From positions 1 to 46,986 of IMG/VR virus record IMGVR_UViG_3300033148_001429: DNA of 46,986 nucleotides. One strand, written 5' to 3'. A program made the translations under genes and the position numbers. Origin of the DNA: a virus. Shown piece after piece: positions 21,631 through 32,400 of the stretch; positions within the stretch are counted from its first letter, which is position 1, and each line of letters begins with the position of its first letter. The notes under the pieces were generated by a model, which was not told where the DNA came from, did not search any database, and saw nothing but the letters and a program-made list of their open reading frames with translations.

Positions 21631-21771
21631 TTATTTATCCTTTATTCTATTATATGGCCTATTATTACTGTTCTTAGGATAATAAAGACAGCCATCGCCA
21701 ATATACCATTGTCTCATAATAATCGGATTAAACACTAAACTCTCTTGGACTATTTTTATTTCATTTACCAC
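21631..21771 (-). pseudogene. Possible LAGLIDADG homing endonuclease fragment
   Basis: A 46-codon frame between two tail genes reads VNEIKIVQESLVFNPIIMRQ then WYIGDGCLYY. The stretch NPIIMRQWYIGDGCL resembles the second LAGLIDADG helix with its Asp-Gly of homing endonucleases (typically LTP-x-x-L-x-x-WYMGDGSL). It starts by GTG overlapping the upstream stop, and no ribosome binding site is evident. It looks like a remnant of a mobile endonuclease, but chance is possible. Confidence 0.4.
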
Positions 21772-22127
21772 TCGTGCCGGATAAAGAACTCAGGCTGGAA
21801 TACATAATGCCCCGGATGATTCGTTCTTATCTGATTGAATACCGCTACGCCGATCCACCATTCATTACCGACCATAAGTTGTAGTTGTGGTCTGAATTCG
21901 AGAATGTAGAACGGCAAGTCTCTTAATGGCCGTGGCTCGATGAATGTAAACTGTCCTACTTCCCACATTAAGGAGAACTCTATGCCATCGCAAATCTTTT
22001 CATGAAATCCTCGGACACCAAAGTATGGCACACGCTCATCCGGTTGAATGAATGCAGTAAAACTGCTTGCTGAGGCTCCGATACCAAACAATACCAACAT
22101 TGCTGCTATTAGAATCATCCTTTTCAT
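21765..22127 (-). CDS. Exported small beta-rich protein, 120 residues
   Basis: ATG 22127 with AAGGAG upstream. A signal peptide, MKRMILIAAMLVLFGIGASA, is followed by aromatic-rich strands (FIQPDERVPYFGVRGFHEKI; VGNEWWIGVAVFN) and a C-terminal aromatic (FFIRHEW), as in outer-membrane beta-barrels. It lies unexpectedly within the tail-fibre region. Function unknown; surface modification of the host is a reasonable guess. Confidence 0.6.
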   Translation of the reverse strand: MKRMILIAAMLVLFGIGASASSFTAFIQPDERVPYFGVRGFHEKICDGIEFSLMWEVGQFTFIEPRPLRDLPFYILEFRPQLQLMVGNEWWIGVAVFNQIRTNHPGHYVFQPEFFIRHEW

Positions 22128-22152
22128 TCTATATCTCCTTGAAATTCACTGA

Positions 22153-24408
22153 TTATGCGAAGTATCCGAGAATATTAACATAGCACGAATTATTTACATC
22201 TGAATCCCAATCATAACGGCCAGTAGTCCCTGTCAGAACCCACACCCACTGAACCTCTTGTATATCATCAACTCGTGTCCCGAAAGCGCCCGGCCAATCA
22301 TGACAATTAGGATCTTGTTCCCCGCTCTCATCTGATGGCCTGAAGCGAACGTTCATAGAACCTGATCCATTATTCTCAATTCTCAATAACAATAAGGCCC
22401 GACGACTACCAACTTGTTCGGAGGCGTCTACTTCTTCCCATGATGTAGGTGCGTTTCCATTATATATCCGATAATTGATATATTTGAACGTGCCTATCAC
22501 GGCATCTTCGTTATTGATTCCAGGCTCTAAGTAGATATCGTCGCCACTTGATATTGTTAGAATTGAGTTGTATCCGTTATTTGTCAGAACTACTCCTGTC
22601 TCATCAAGGGTTAAGCTTGCTCGTCCAGTACCTTCTGACAGATACAAATTACCGGCGTTAATGAGAATGTGAGGAGATGCTACATTCTTTGTGTTCGAGA
22701 AATACAGGCCATTGATTCCTTTGCACGCTTGCCGTGTTCCGACCGCCGAAAAGTCAACATCCCCATCAATGTAAATCTCATTCGTCCTCACTGCATTCGC
22801 TGCAATTTGACCATAAGTCACATTCACGCCACTCACATAACCCCACGGGACACTTGATCCAGACACATTCGCAATGATCTTGCCACGCACGGTTACGTCA
22901 TTGAACTCGGCATCGCCGTCTCCGTCGATTTTGAATCCTGCCGACCCCGCCGAGTAATTAGACGATTTGAGATAGCCTGATCCCCCAATCGTCAGGCTAG
23001 CCGTATTCGTTGCAGCGGTGATCTTGTCAAAAGACAGGTCCTTGATCTTTGCACTTGTTACTGCAAGATTGTCAATCTGTGCTGTCCCCACAACATTGAG
23101 AACAGCAAGAGCCCCAGCATCAGACAGATTCGCAATTCCTGAACCACTGGAGATTGTGACTGCGCCAGTGATCGTTGCGCTCGTCGCCACCAAAGCCCCC
23201 GCTGCGCTGACAGTAAATACATTATTGCCAATTCCAATTCCGTCTGTGCCAATATGAATACCGGCATTTGTATCATTATAAGCTGTCTTTGATCCTGTGT
23301 AGAGATGAGTGGCTAGCGTGAATCCGCCAATAGCTCCTGATGTTGCTGTGATTGCGCCAGAGAGAGTTGCGCTTGTCGCTATAAGGTTTCCCTCATCGTC
23401 AAGTTCGGTATTAGCCGCCTTCCATGTTATCTTTGTTCCATCATATTTAAAGAAGGCGTCTGCTCCATCGCCTATATATCCACGGGGATTTCCGCCATTA
23501 TATTCAAATTGGCATCCATCGCTTTGCCATCCAGGCACTCCGATATGAAGATAACTTGATGCGTAGAAGTGATCACCCCTAACTTCTCCTGTCGAAACGA
23601 CTCTGCTCGCTATTACGGTTCCATCGAAGTTTGAATTGTCGGTTTCATTCGGTTGATATCCAGCTCCGGAATTATTGCTGACTGTTCCAGATGTGACAGT
23701 GCCATCTTCTCCAAGAACAACTAACCCATATTCATATAACCATTCGGTGTTAAGTCCCTTATGAATAAAACTGCCGCCAGAGCCAGTATAAATAAGATCT
23801 CCATCAGCAACAGGATCTCCAGTAAGAGCTCCTGATCCAGCCCCACCATCATTGTTGGCGTATAACTTCCAACCAGCCCATCTTTCCCAAGTAGGTTTCG
23901 GCACATTGAAGATGATCCCAATATTGCCATAACCAGTAAGAATGCTATCGAAGTTATCTGTATAGTCATCAATCGATACAGGCACCCCAGAGGCCACGAT
24001 TGGGGTTGCATTGACCTCATTGGACCCAGCTGACTCATTACCCCACTTGTCTACACAAGTTGCTTTAAAATAGTGCTGAGCCGATGTGGGGTGGGTTTTC
24101 TTAGTAGCGGAGATAGAATAAACACCGGCATATGTCGCGTTGTTAGTTACATCAATGGCATCTGTTGTGTCATAATAGATATTATATTCTAAGATATCGG
24201 TAATCGCAGTGCCGTCAGTATTCGTAGTCGGGGCAGTTATTGTAAGATCAATAGCTTGGTCGGCAGCAGTAGCAGCAAGAGTTGGCGGTGATGGAATGGT
24301 GGGATCAGTTGCAATAGTAAGAATTTGCTGGGCAGACCAATCAGTAAATCCAGTATGCTCAATTCTCACAACTTCATTTGCTTTAGTAAATAACGCTCTG
24401 TCGGTCAT
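22153..24408 (-). CDS. Tail tip / fibre protein with fibronectin-III-like domain, 751 residues
   Basis: The N-terminal region holds a fibronectin-III-like unit (PSPPTLAATAADQAIDLTIT ... YNIYYDTTDA ... HYFKATCVDKWGNESAGS). The long middle is repetitive with T-S-A-T-x-x-G-A-I-T units (SATLSGAITATSGAIGGF, SATITGAVTISSGSG), typical of trimeric shaft repeats. The end is a compact beta domain (VNNSCYVNILGYFA). Such proteins form the central fibre or receptor-binding tip. It follows two tail-tip genes with near-zero gaps. Confidence 0.75.
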   Translation of the reverse strand: MTDRALFTKANEVVRIEHTGFTDWSAQQILTIATDPTIPSPPTLAATAADQAIDLTITAPTTNTDGTAITDILEYNIYYDTTDAIDVTNNATYAGVYSISATKKTHPTSAQHYFKATCVDKWGNESAGSNEVNATPIVASGVPVSIDDYTDNFDSILTGYGNIGIIFNVPKPTWERWAGWKLYANNDGGAGSGALTGDPVADGDLIYTGSGGSFIHKGLNTEWLYEYGLVVLGEDGTVTSGTVSNNSGAGYQPNETDNSNFDGTVIASRVVSTGEVRGDHFYASSYLHIGVPGWQSDGCQFEYNGGNPRGYIGDGADAFFKYDGTKITWKAANTELDDEGNLIATSATLSGAITATSGAIGGFTLATHLYTGSKTAYNDTNAGIHIGTDGIGIGNNVFTVSAAGALVATSATITGAVTISSGSGIANLSDAGALAVLNVVGTAQIDNLAVTSAKIKDLSFDKITAATNTASLTIGGSGYLKSSNYSAGSAGFKIDGDGDAEFNDVTVRGKIIANVSGSSVPWGYVSGVNVTYGQIAANAVRTNEIYIDGDVDFSAVGTRQACKGINGLYFSNTKNVASPHILINAGNLYLSEGTGRASLTLDETGVVLTNNGYNSILTISSGDDIYLEPGINNEDAVIGTFKYINYRIYNGNAPTSWEEVDASEQVGSRRALLLLRIENNGSGSMNVRFRPSDESGEQDPNCHDWPGAFGTRVDDIQEVQWVWVLTGTTGRYDWDSDVNNSCYVNILGYFA

Positions 24409-24409
24409 T

Positions 24410-24793
24410 CTACCCCGCAGTCTGTTTTACGGACTCTATCGAGATGTTGGTTATAGCATAAGAACTATCTAAGTTTTCCAGCTTTACTTTGCATCCCTTT
24501 GGGGATACGTTGAGTGGCGGAGATGTTCTAACCTCAGGATTCCCTGCATCGTTCACATCTATTTGCCAATACCAGTCATCCCAGGCTACTGTATCTATTG
24601 TAGACCCATCATAATTCGGCCACAATGTTAATCTAGCGCCATCAGTTGCAGATGCATCGAATGTTAACGTAACTGTAACAACCCAAGACATTGCTTTAGT
24701 TAAATCAACATTACTGCTAGCAACAGTCGTGGCCGACGCAGCAAGACTTGCATCTGTTAATATATTTTCTCCTGATGCTTTAAGTAATGCCAT
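24410..24793 (-). CDS. Tail tip accessory protein, 127 residues
   Basis: ATG 24793 with GGAGAAGAGAG upstream. The sequence is beta-rich (MALLKASGENILTDASLAAS; ISIESVKQTAG) and resembles a jelly-roll or carbohydrate-binding-like fold. Position between the tail hub and fibre suggests a small tip component. No specific family. Confidence 0.55.
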   Translation of the reverse strand: MALLKASGENILTDASLAASATTVASSNVDLTKAMSWVVTVTLTFDASATDGARLTLWPNYDGSTIDTVAWDDWYWQIDVNDAGNPEVRTSPPLNVSPKGCKVKLENLDSSYAITNISIESVKQTAG

Positions 24794-24794
24794 A

Positions 24795-26405
24795 TTATCT
24801 CTCTTCTCCTTTGAGTCTGAATCTGTGTAAATATACCAATGTTTTTCCCGGTGGCAATCCCATTATTGTTAGATCTGGCGATGTTGTTATCTCTTTTCTC
24901 CAACGATCTTCCCCTCTAATTGCATACATCCATTCAATCAGATCATATTGGATATTAGGCGGCACCGGAATGGTTAGTACGGTTTCTGTATTAGCGTTAC
25001 CTTGCTCGTCTACGCCCCATTCGCTCCTGCCGGTTCCATCAACGATGTCCGGTGGTAATTCATATTGATGGCCACTTTCTCCAGTCATTGACAAGAATCC
25101 AATACGAGAACCAGTAATGCGATCTCTAATACCAGTTACAGTCATTGAAAAGCCTTGCCGAGTAGTCGTTCCACCGCCACACTTTATGTTGAATTGGATA
25201 TCAGTAACGCCCATCTTATCAGTGCCGGTAAACATCTGGGCATTAACCATTCCTAATAAATCATTAGGCTCAATATGATAAGCTAGTTGAGTCGTGAATT
25301 TATCTGTGCCGGGAACATCTTTTAAGGCATTTAAAGCAACCCCGGCTAAATCCCAAGCTTCTTCATAGGTATCAATAAATGGGACATCTGATTGGCCAAT
25401 TTGCATATCTCTAATTCCATAAAGATCTATTGAGGCTCTGTCGTCTCGATGGATTGTCATCTCTTCTTTGGTGTCTCTGTCTACATATTTAACATACACA
25501 GAGTTTCTTATCGTATCGTCAGAAATAGTGATCGATTCATTGGCAATTTCGTCAGTCCCAGCGTCGAATGTATCATCTGCAGACGTATTAGATTGATCAA
25601 TTTCGAGCAAACAAAGATGAAATCCCTCACCAGAAGTTGTAATAATATTGCCTTCACTATCTTTAGTTGAGGTATCTCCATCTGGAAGATAACGATATCT
25701 CAATTCAAATCCCATGTCATCATTAGCAGCACAGGCTATAACTTTATTGATAGCATCCCAACAAGACATATTGCCGATTTTCATCGGGTAGACAACAAGA
25801 TTACAATTAGTATATGCAGATGAATCTACATGAAGTTTCTTATAATCAGGAGATGATGTATCTGTTGTAAAGCAATCATTTAGGATGCTCTGAATAATAG
25901 CAACAGCGGCAGTCCCATCCTCATCTCCGTAGACGTATTCTCCAATTATGAAATGTTGTTGAAGTCTTTTAGCTTGATCTCTAAATTGTACAGTTAGAGA
26001 GCGATTATTTGGCGCATAACTTGGAGTTATTTCATCTCCAAGAACACCGTGAAAAACCAGTTTGAGATTGTCGGCGGCATCTGAGCCTAGTGTATCAACA
26101 CCAACATAAATCTTGATATCGCTATTTGGCCAAAGTAACGGACTATAAGCAGTATCTACGGTATTGTATGTAGAACCTTCAACCAGTGGATTAAGGGCAG
26201 ATGTAGTGGCATAGACCGTATATTCGTCCTTGAAAGTAACGCTACCATCAGCAACTCGATGGTCGGCAGATAGATTCCATGTAGCACTTAGAACACGAGA
26301 AGATACATTAGTTGTATTCCCAGCCTTGATAATCTCTATCTTGGCAGCTTCAGATCTTTGTGGGGTATGTAGAAGTGTGAGTTCTCCACCTGTGGTTGCT
26401 CTCAT
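24795..26405 (-). CDS. Tail hub / distal tail-like protein, 536 residues
   Basis: The start ATG 26405 abuts the tape measure stop, with AAGGCAAGG upstream. The gene lies right behind the tape measure gene, the site of distal tail and hub proteins in siphoviruses. The content is beta-rich with acid-rich turns (TWNLSADHRVADGSVTFKDE; ADNLKLVFHGVLGDEITPSY; HLCLLEIDQSNTSADDTFDA). No enzymatic motif is obvious. Confidence 0.65.
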   Translation of the reverse strand: MRATTGGELTLLHTPQRSEAAKIEIIKAGNTTNVSSRVLSATWNLSADHRVADGSVTFKDEYTVYATTSALNPLVEGSTYNTVDTAYSPLLWPNSDIKIYVGVDTLGSDAADNLKLVFHGVLGDEITPSYAPNNRSLTVQFRDQAKRLQQHFIIGEYVYGDEDGTAAVAIIQSILNDCFTTDTSSPDYKKLHVDSSAYTNCNLVVYPMKIGNMSCWDAINKVIACAANDDMGFELRYRYLPDGDTSTKDSEGNIITTSGEGFHLCLLEIDQSNTSADDTFDAGTDEIANESITISDDTIRNSVYVKYVDRDTKEEMTIHRDDRASIDLYGIRDMQIGQSDVPFIDTYEEAWDLAGVALNALKDVPGTDKFTTQLAYHIEPNDLLGMVNAQMFTGTDKMGVTDIQFNIKCGGGTTTRQGFSMTVTGIRDRITGSRIGFLSMTGESGHQYELPPDIVDGTGRSEWGVDEQGNANTETVLTIPVPPNIQYDLIEWMYAIRGEDRWRKEITTSPDLTIMGLPPGKTLVYLHRFRLKGEER

Positions 26406-29400
26406 TTATGCCTTGCCTTCTGCGGCTAATGTCCCATATCTATTTCCGCTTGCTCTACGATTAGCTTTCCACGTCATGCTATTGAATTCACGCTTGAAAG
26501 ATTCTGGGTCGGTTACGTTGGGGAGGATGAAGGTGTTGCCAGTTACGTAGGTATCTCTGCTACCGTAACTTTGCTGTTGCGCCGGGGTTAAAACTTGTTC
26601 TCCGGGCATGGCTCTAATGAGAACTTCTTGCCCTGGTATACCTTGTACTATTCCGCCGTTATGAAAAACCCCAAGCCTATCTAATATATAAGTTAGTAAT
26701 GCGCCGCCCGCTGCACCGGCTAGTGCTCCTACAGGAACACGAACTGGCCCAATAAGACCTGCTGCCAATGCGCCAACAAGCGCTCCAGTTGATATTGCAA
26801 GGGCATATATGATGCCTTTCTTCATCCCATCAATAGCTTTGGTAATATTATCGATTGCATTTGTGACTGAAGTAAAATCAAGCATTTGCCCAATAGCATT
26901 AATCCATCTATTAATTTCAGCTTTTAATTGTTCCCACGTTGGCAGATTATTGATTAGCCAGTTTCTGGCAACATAGATTGCTTCTATTATTTTGTCAAGC
27001 CAACCAAGAAGATTTGTAATCCATCCAGGGCCTTCTCTTATAATCCAGTCTATTCCAGCCTGAATTTTTAAGATCATATTGTCTAGCGTGAGGCCATTGC
27101 GCTCTAAGAAATCACCTATGCTGCGCAGAATAGAATCAGCCGCGCCCATAATTGCTGGGAGCCTTCCAGTTATCCAAGACCAAAGATCGCTAGCTTTATC
27201 GCGTACTGCAGTTAGAATGTCCGTCCAGCTTGAAATCCCGAATCCTTCAAGGAGATTGATGATTGCCTCTCCGAGTGCTTCTCCGAATGGTGCGGCCCAT
27301 GCTGGAATTTTTACTTCTTTATCTTCGCCAATAACTCTTTGCCCTTCTGCCGCAACATCCCAAGCCGCCCTAAGAGTTTTAAAGCCTGCTGGAATATTAA
27401 GAGATCCCATAGCTCCTTGTTCGCTATCAGCTCCTGGCATTCCAAGGATTTCACGAACATAACGAATTGCTGCAACCAATGGCCACAAGAACTCTCCGAG
27501 TAAATTTGAAATAGATTTCCAAACATTGCTAGATTCTTTTTGCAATTCACCGTAGGCATCGCTTTGGCTAATAAGGTTTTTAAATGCAGATACTACGCCA
27601 TCGATAACATTGATTAACATAGTCAGTCCGGCACTTATTAAATCTTGTCCTTCTTTGCCGATCATCTGGATTGCGCCAACAAATGAATTTAAAATTGTTT
27701 TGGCCAAAGTGCCAAAGAATCCAGACCCAAAAAGACCTCCTAATAAGTCTGCCGCAGATTTGAATGCTTGGATATAGACATTGAGAATTTCTTTTAATTC
27801 GGTAAGGCGTTCTTCTAGGGCAGTAGTGATGGTGTTAATGATTGTAACTAATAAAGAAAGCCCTGCATTTAACATGTCTCCGGATGCTGCATAGTTTGCT
27901 GCTTTAGCTAATCCGGCGACAAGATTTTTGATTCCTTCTGGGAGTATTTCAAATAGAGCAGTTGATAGTTCTTGAATATTTTCTGGTGCGAATTTAAGGA
28001 AGAATCCTTTAATTTTTGCCGCAACTTCAGTATCAAATAAACTAAGTATCTTATTGCCTAAATTCTTAAACTCGAAATTTTCAATCCAATCTTTCCAATT
28101 AATATCTCGTGGTGTTATCCCTTCTGCGGCAGCTCTCAAATTGATTAATGTTACTTCTGCTTCTTCAGTGGCCATTCCAAAGAACTTAAGATCTTCTATC
28201 AACTGCTCTTGTTCTGAGATGAGTTCTCTGGCTAGTTCGGCGCGAGTCTCTAAATTAAGACCATCTATTCCTTCGCGCAATTGATCCATTGAATAGATGA
28301 CAGTTGGAGAGAAGAATTCTTCTAGTTGTTTGGCGACCGTTTCAGACACATAGCCGAGATCAACCATTTGAGTAACGGCAGACATTAAATCGCCCCGCAT
28401 TCCAGAGATCAATCCAAGAACTTCAGATGCGTCTATTTCTAAGCCAGCACCAGCGGCTATTAGCTCGTCTTTCCTGGCTGCAATAACGTTGATGGCTTCA
28501 GCAGCACCCATCCAATCTCCACCAGTAATGGCATCGAGGATTGGATCTGCGAATTGCTGGCGGAAAGCTTCTTGGGCCAGAGATAACGCTTTGGCTGCTT
28601 CTGTAGCGGCTTCTCTAGATGCCTTATCAGCAGCGGCTTTTGCTTTATCTAGTTCTGCTTGAATCTCTTCCGGCGTCTTGCCGATCATAGTTGCAAGTTT
28701 AGCTAATTCTGCTTCTATACCGCTGGCTGCAACAAGATCACCAATTCGGTATGCCCCAGTTCTAGCGCCCTCAAGCACGGATCGGATAGACTCTACAGAT
28801 TGACCAGCCAACAGCATATCTTGAATGCTTAATTCTCCGCTCCCTGCCTTTGCAATTATATCAGCAACGGCTTGAACCGCCTCTTCGGCAGTAGCATATT
28901 GAAGTCCTGCTATAAATTGCTGGAATGCAGAGTTTGCCTGGCTAAGTGCTGGAATGAGTTCAATGATAGTATCTATAAGATATTGGAATCCAACTTCAAC
29001 GCCATCTACATTCTTTGTGAGGAGAATAGATGCACCAGTCAACATCTCGTATATCTTGATTAATGCATCAAGGGCTGTTGCTTGTTCGTATGATCCCTCT
29101 GCGGCATTGTTGAATGTGTCAATTAGATATTGGACTTGTATATCTAGTGACGGAACCGCTTCTTCAAAAAGAGTCTCTAGCCATGTAACTAACGCCTGCA
29201 TTGCAGGAACAGCTTCATCTTGAGCCAAAGTGGCAACTTTAAGTGTTTCTGTCCATGTTTCTAATCCGGCTTCAAGTTCGCTATAAATTTGAGTTGCACG
29301 GTCAATCGTTGGAGATCCAGTTTGTAATTCTTCAATTAGTTTTTGATATTCGGTAGCGGCACGGGCTGTTTCACCGCTAAATGTTTTAAGCGGAGCCATC

Positions 29401-32400
29401 AATTTGCTGAACGGGATTTCTTCGGCCGGTGGGAAGGAAATCAATGAACCAATATCTGCAAGATGTTGAATTTCGTCTGAAATAGAGCCGAATGCTCCAG
29501 TAGCAGTTGTTTCAACTTCAGAAAACGATGCTTGTAAGTTATCTAATGAGTCAGAAAATCCTTCAACATAAGCAGATGTTTCTCCTAGGTCTCTTATGGC
29601 TGCTGCAAAATTACGTAGGCCAATATCAGTATATTCCTCAAGAATACGGAACCCGCTTAAACCGGCTTGATTAAATTCTTCACTGGTCTCATAGAATCTA
29701 AGCAAAGCTGTCCGCATATTTTCTATCGAATCTTCTGTCTTCGCAAAGTCAGGATCTAGAGCGGCCATCTGTCCGGCAAGCCCTTCAAACCCTTTCCCAG
29801 GCGCAATCAATTCTGGCAATAGGTCAATGTTTAATCTGATTATTCTTTCTGCTTGAGCTACGCTTTCTGCTTCTATTGCGGCTGCTTTTCTAATTTCATG
29901 AATAATATATATTGTGAATGCTGCAGTTGCCATAACTCCAAGGCCAATAACTCCGCCAGCAACAGCTCCAATGCCTAATATGCTCCCTAGGATTGCCCCT
30001 CCTATGGCAGCCCCAAATACACTTTCGAGCGAACTCTTTAGAGCAAGTTTGGCTTCATCTTCGCCAGATGTTTCAAGCACAAGCTTAAAGTCAATGAGTC
30101 CTTTAACTGTTGCCGCAACACCACCAATGCCGAGTGCGCCAAGACCGAACCCCGCGAGCATAGAACCAGCACCAAGCCCATATGCCATTGCCCCAATTTT
30201 AGCTCCAATATTGGCAGCCCCAGCAGCACCCGTCGTTAGAGTTGTTAGAAGCATTTTGTTCACTGCAATTAGTGCTTTATAGAGTCCCCAAAATGCAACA
30301 GTTAATATGCTAATGCCAGATACTATAGCAAGAAATATTCCTCCGCCCATTTCGTTAAATACACTCATTACATGTGCTAATAGTTGTGAAATAATACTTA
30401 AAACTGTTAACAATGCCTTCAATGCAGGTATAAAGACTCTGCCAATCGTAACGCCTGCGTCTTGTATGGATGTTTTCAGAACCCCAAGTTGATATGCCCA
30501 TGATTCAGCCTGTTTGTTAAAGGCTTCTGTCGCTGTGCCTGCAGCGTTAGCCATTCGCGCGAGGTCTTTTCTGTATTCACCGGCAGCTGTGGTTGCAAGA
30601 GGAAGAACAGCAGTAACGGCACGAACGTTGGTGAACAAGTTCTCCATCTTCAGGGCATTCGCGTCCGCGTATTTTCCAATTGACTGAATAGCATTAGCGA
30701 ATCCTAGCGCTTCAATGAGGGCGCGGCCAGAATCAAACCCTAGTCCTCTAATAACTTCTGCTAGTTCTGCGCCGGGTCTAAGTGTTTGCATGAGAGTTTG
30801 GCGCAAACTCGTGATCGCCCAGTCCGTGGCAATTCCTTGTCTTGTAAGGGTGGCAATAGCAGCAGTCATTTCTGATATTGCTGCTCCGGCTGGAGCCGCC
30901 ACGCCCGCGAGGCGGCCAAATTGATGCGCCAGCTCAGACATAGTTGTATTGTGTGCTATTATATCAGAAGCAATGAAGTTCTGATATTCTGGCACAACTA
31001 AGTCATAGACATGCGCGGCATCAAGTTCTTCTATTTTTACTATTTTATCATATATATACTGCGATTCGATATCAATAGACTCAGAGAATATTCCAGGGCC
31101 TCTTCTTTTGCCATTAATAATCAAAGATATGCATTGCTGTGATAATCCATATTTTTTTGCAATTTCTTCTTGTGTGTAATCGCCAGAAGTATAGATTGCA
31201 CAAATCTCTTGAACTACATCAGAAGATACTTTAGAATTTGCATGATCCCGTCTTTCTTCAAATGGCCTATTAGCGGCTTCTTTTGCAAACTCTCTATCTA
31301 TTCCTATAAACTTTAGGAATCTTCGTATATCTTTACTTTTATTACATTCCCAAACCCAATATTTGTTATCGTTTTCTTTTATTAGACTGTTGATTATTTT
31401 TTCAGAATATTCTCTTTCTCTAACTCTGCCAACGATACCAAACTTAAGCATAAGATGATTAATTTGTCTTACAAGCGTTTCTGACTTTGACCCGTATCCT
31501 AATTTGTGGTTATATCCCCTGCCATTGTCTTCTCCTCTACATAGCCAACCATCCCCATTAAATAGCCAATGTAGAAGTTCCGCTACTGATTCTTTATCCC
31601 AAGTAAATACTTCTTCGGGAATGTGTTTATCTATCGAAACGTCGCGGTCTATTTTATGTTTGCGTAAAAAATTCATACATTTGTTCTTGTTTTTAGCGCC
31701 GTCCCCAACAATGCGTAAATGTGCGCAAGATTTGTTATTTACAACATTTATTGAGCATCCGAAATACTCAGCCCATTTTGATACTGCGCTATGATATTTT
31801 ATAGATGACACTTCAGGCATTTTACTTTTTCCAGTTCCTTCGGCAATCCAGAATCCAAGGAACCCGGCTTCTTCTTTCGGCACATGTTTTATCCCAAAGA
31901 AAGGCAAATGTGTTGGTACGGCAATTTTGTCGCCAACAGAAAGCTTGCTTACTTTTTTCCATCCATCTTCTGTTAAATATGGATGAGTCCAGGTAGTTTT
32001 GATTTCTCGACCAAGGCGTGTTGTTAATTTTACAATTGGTTTTACACCCTGATCAACCCATTCAGCATTGACCGGAACAAACTTCTTTCCGTCGAATGCA
32101 ACTACTTGTGCGCCGTCGCTGAGATTTTCTATCTTCTCTAGTCGCCCGTCACTCAAAAGTACAAGAGAACTACCTTCTAAGCACTTCCCATACTTGATCG
32201 TAGTGAAAAGCAAGTCATTTACATATGCTGTTTCAGCCGCTTCCATTCTCCAGGCATTGAGAACAGTCGTCATCATATCTGCTACATTGAATACATCAGA
32301 AAGTCCGGCGACAGCGCCCTTTATACTTTCTTCTAATATAAGAAAGGCATCTTTAGCATAAAACGTGGCGCTATAAATCTGGTACATGGCGCGAGATGCT

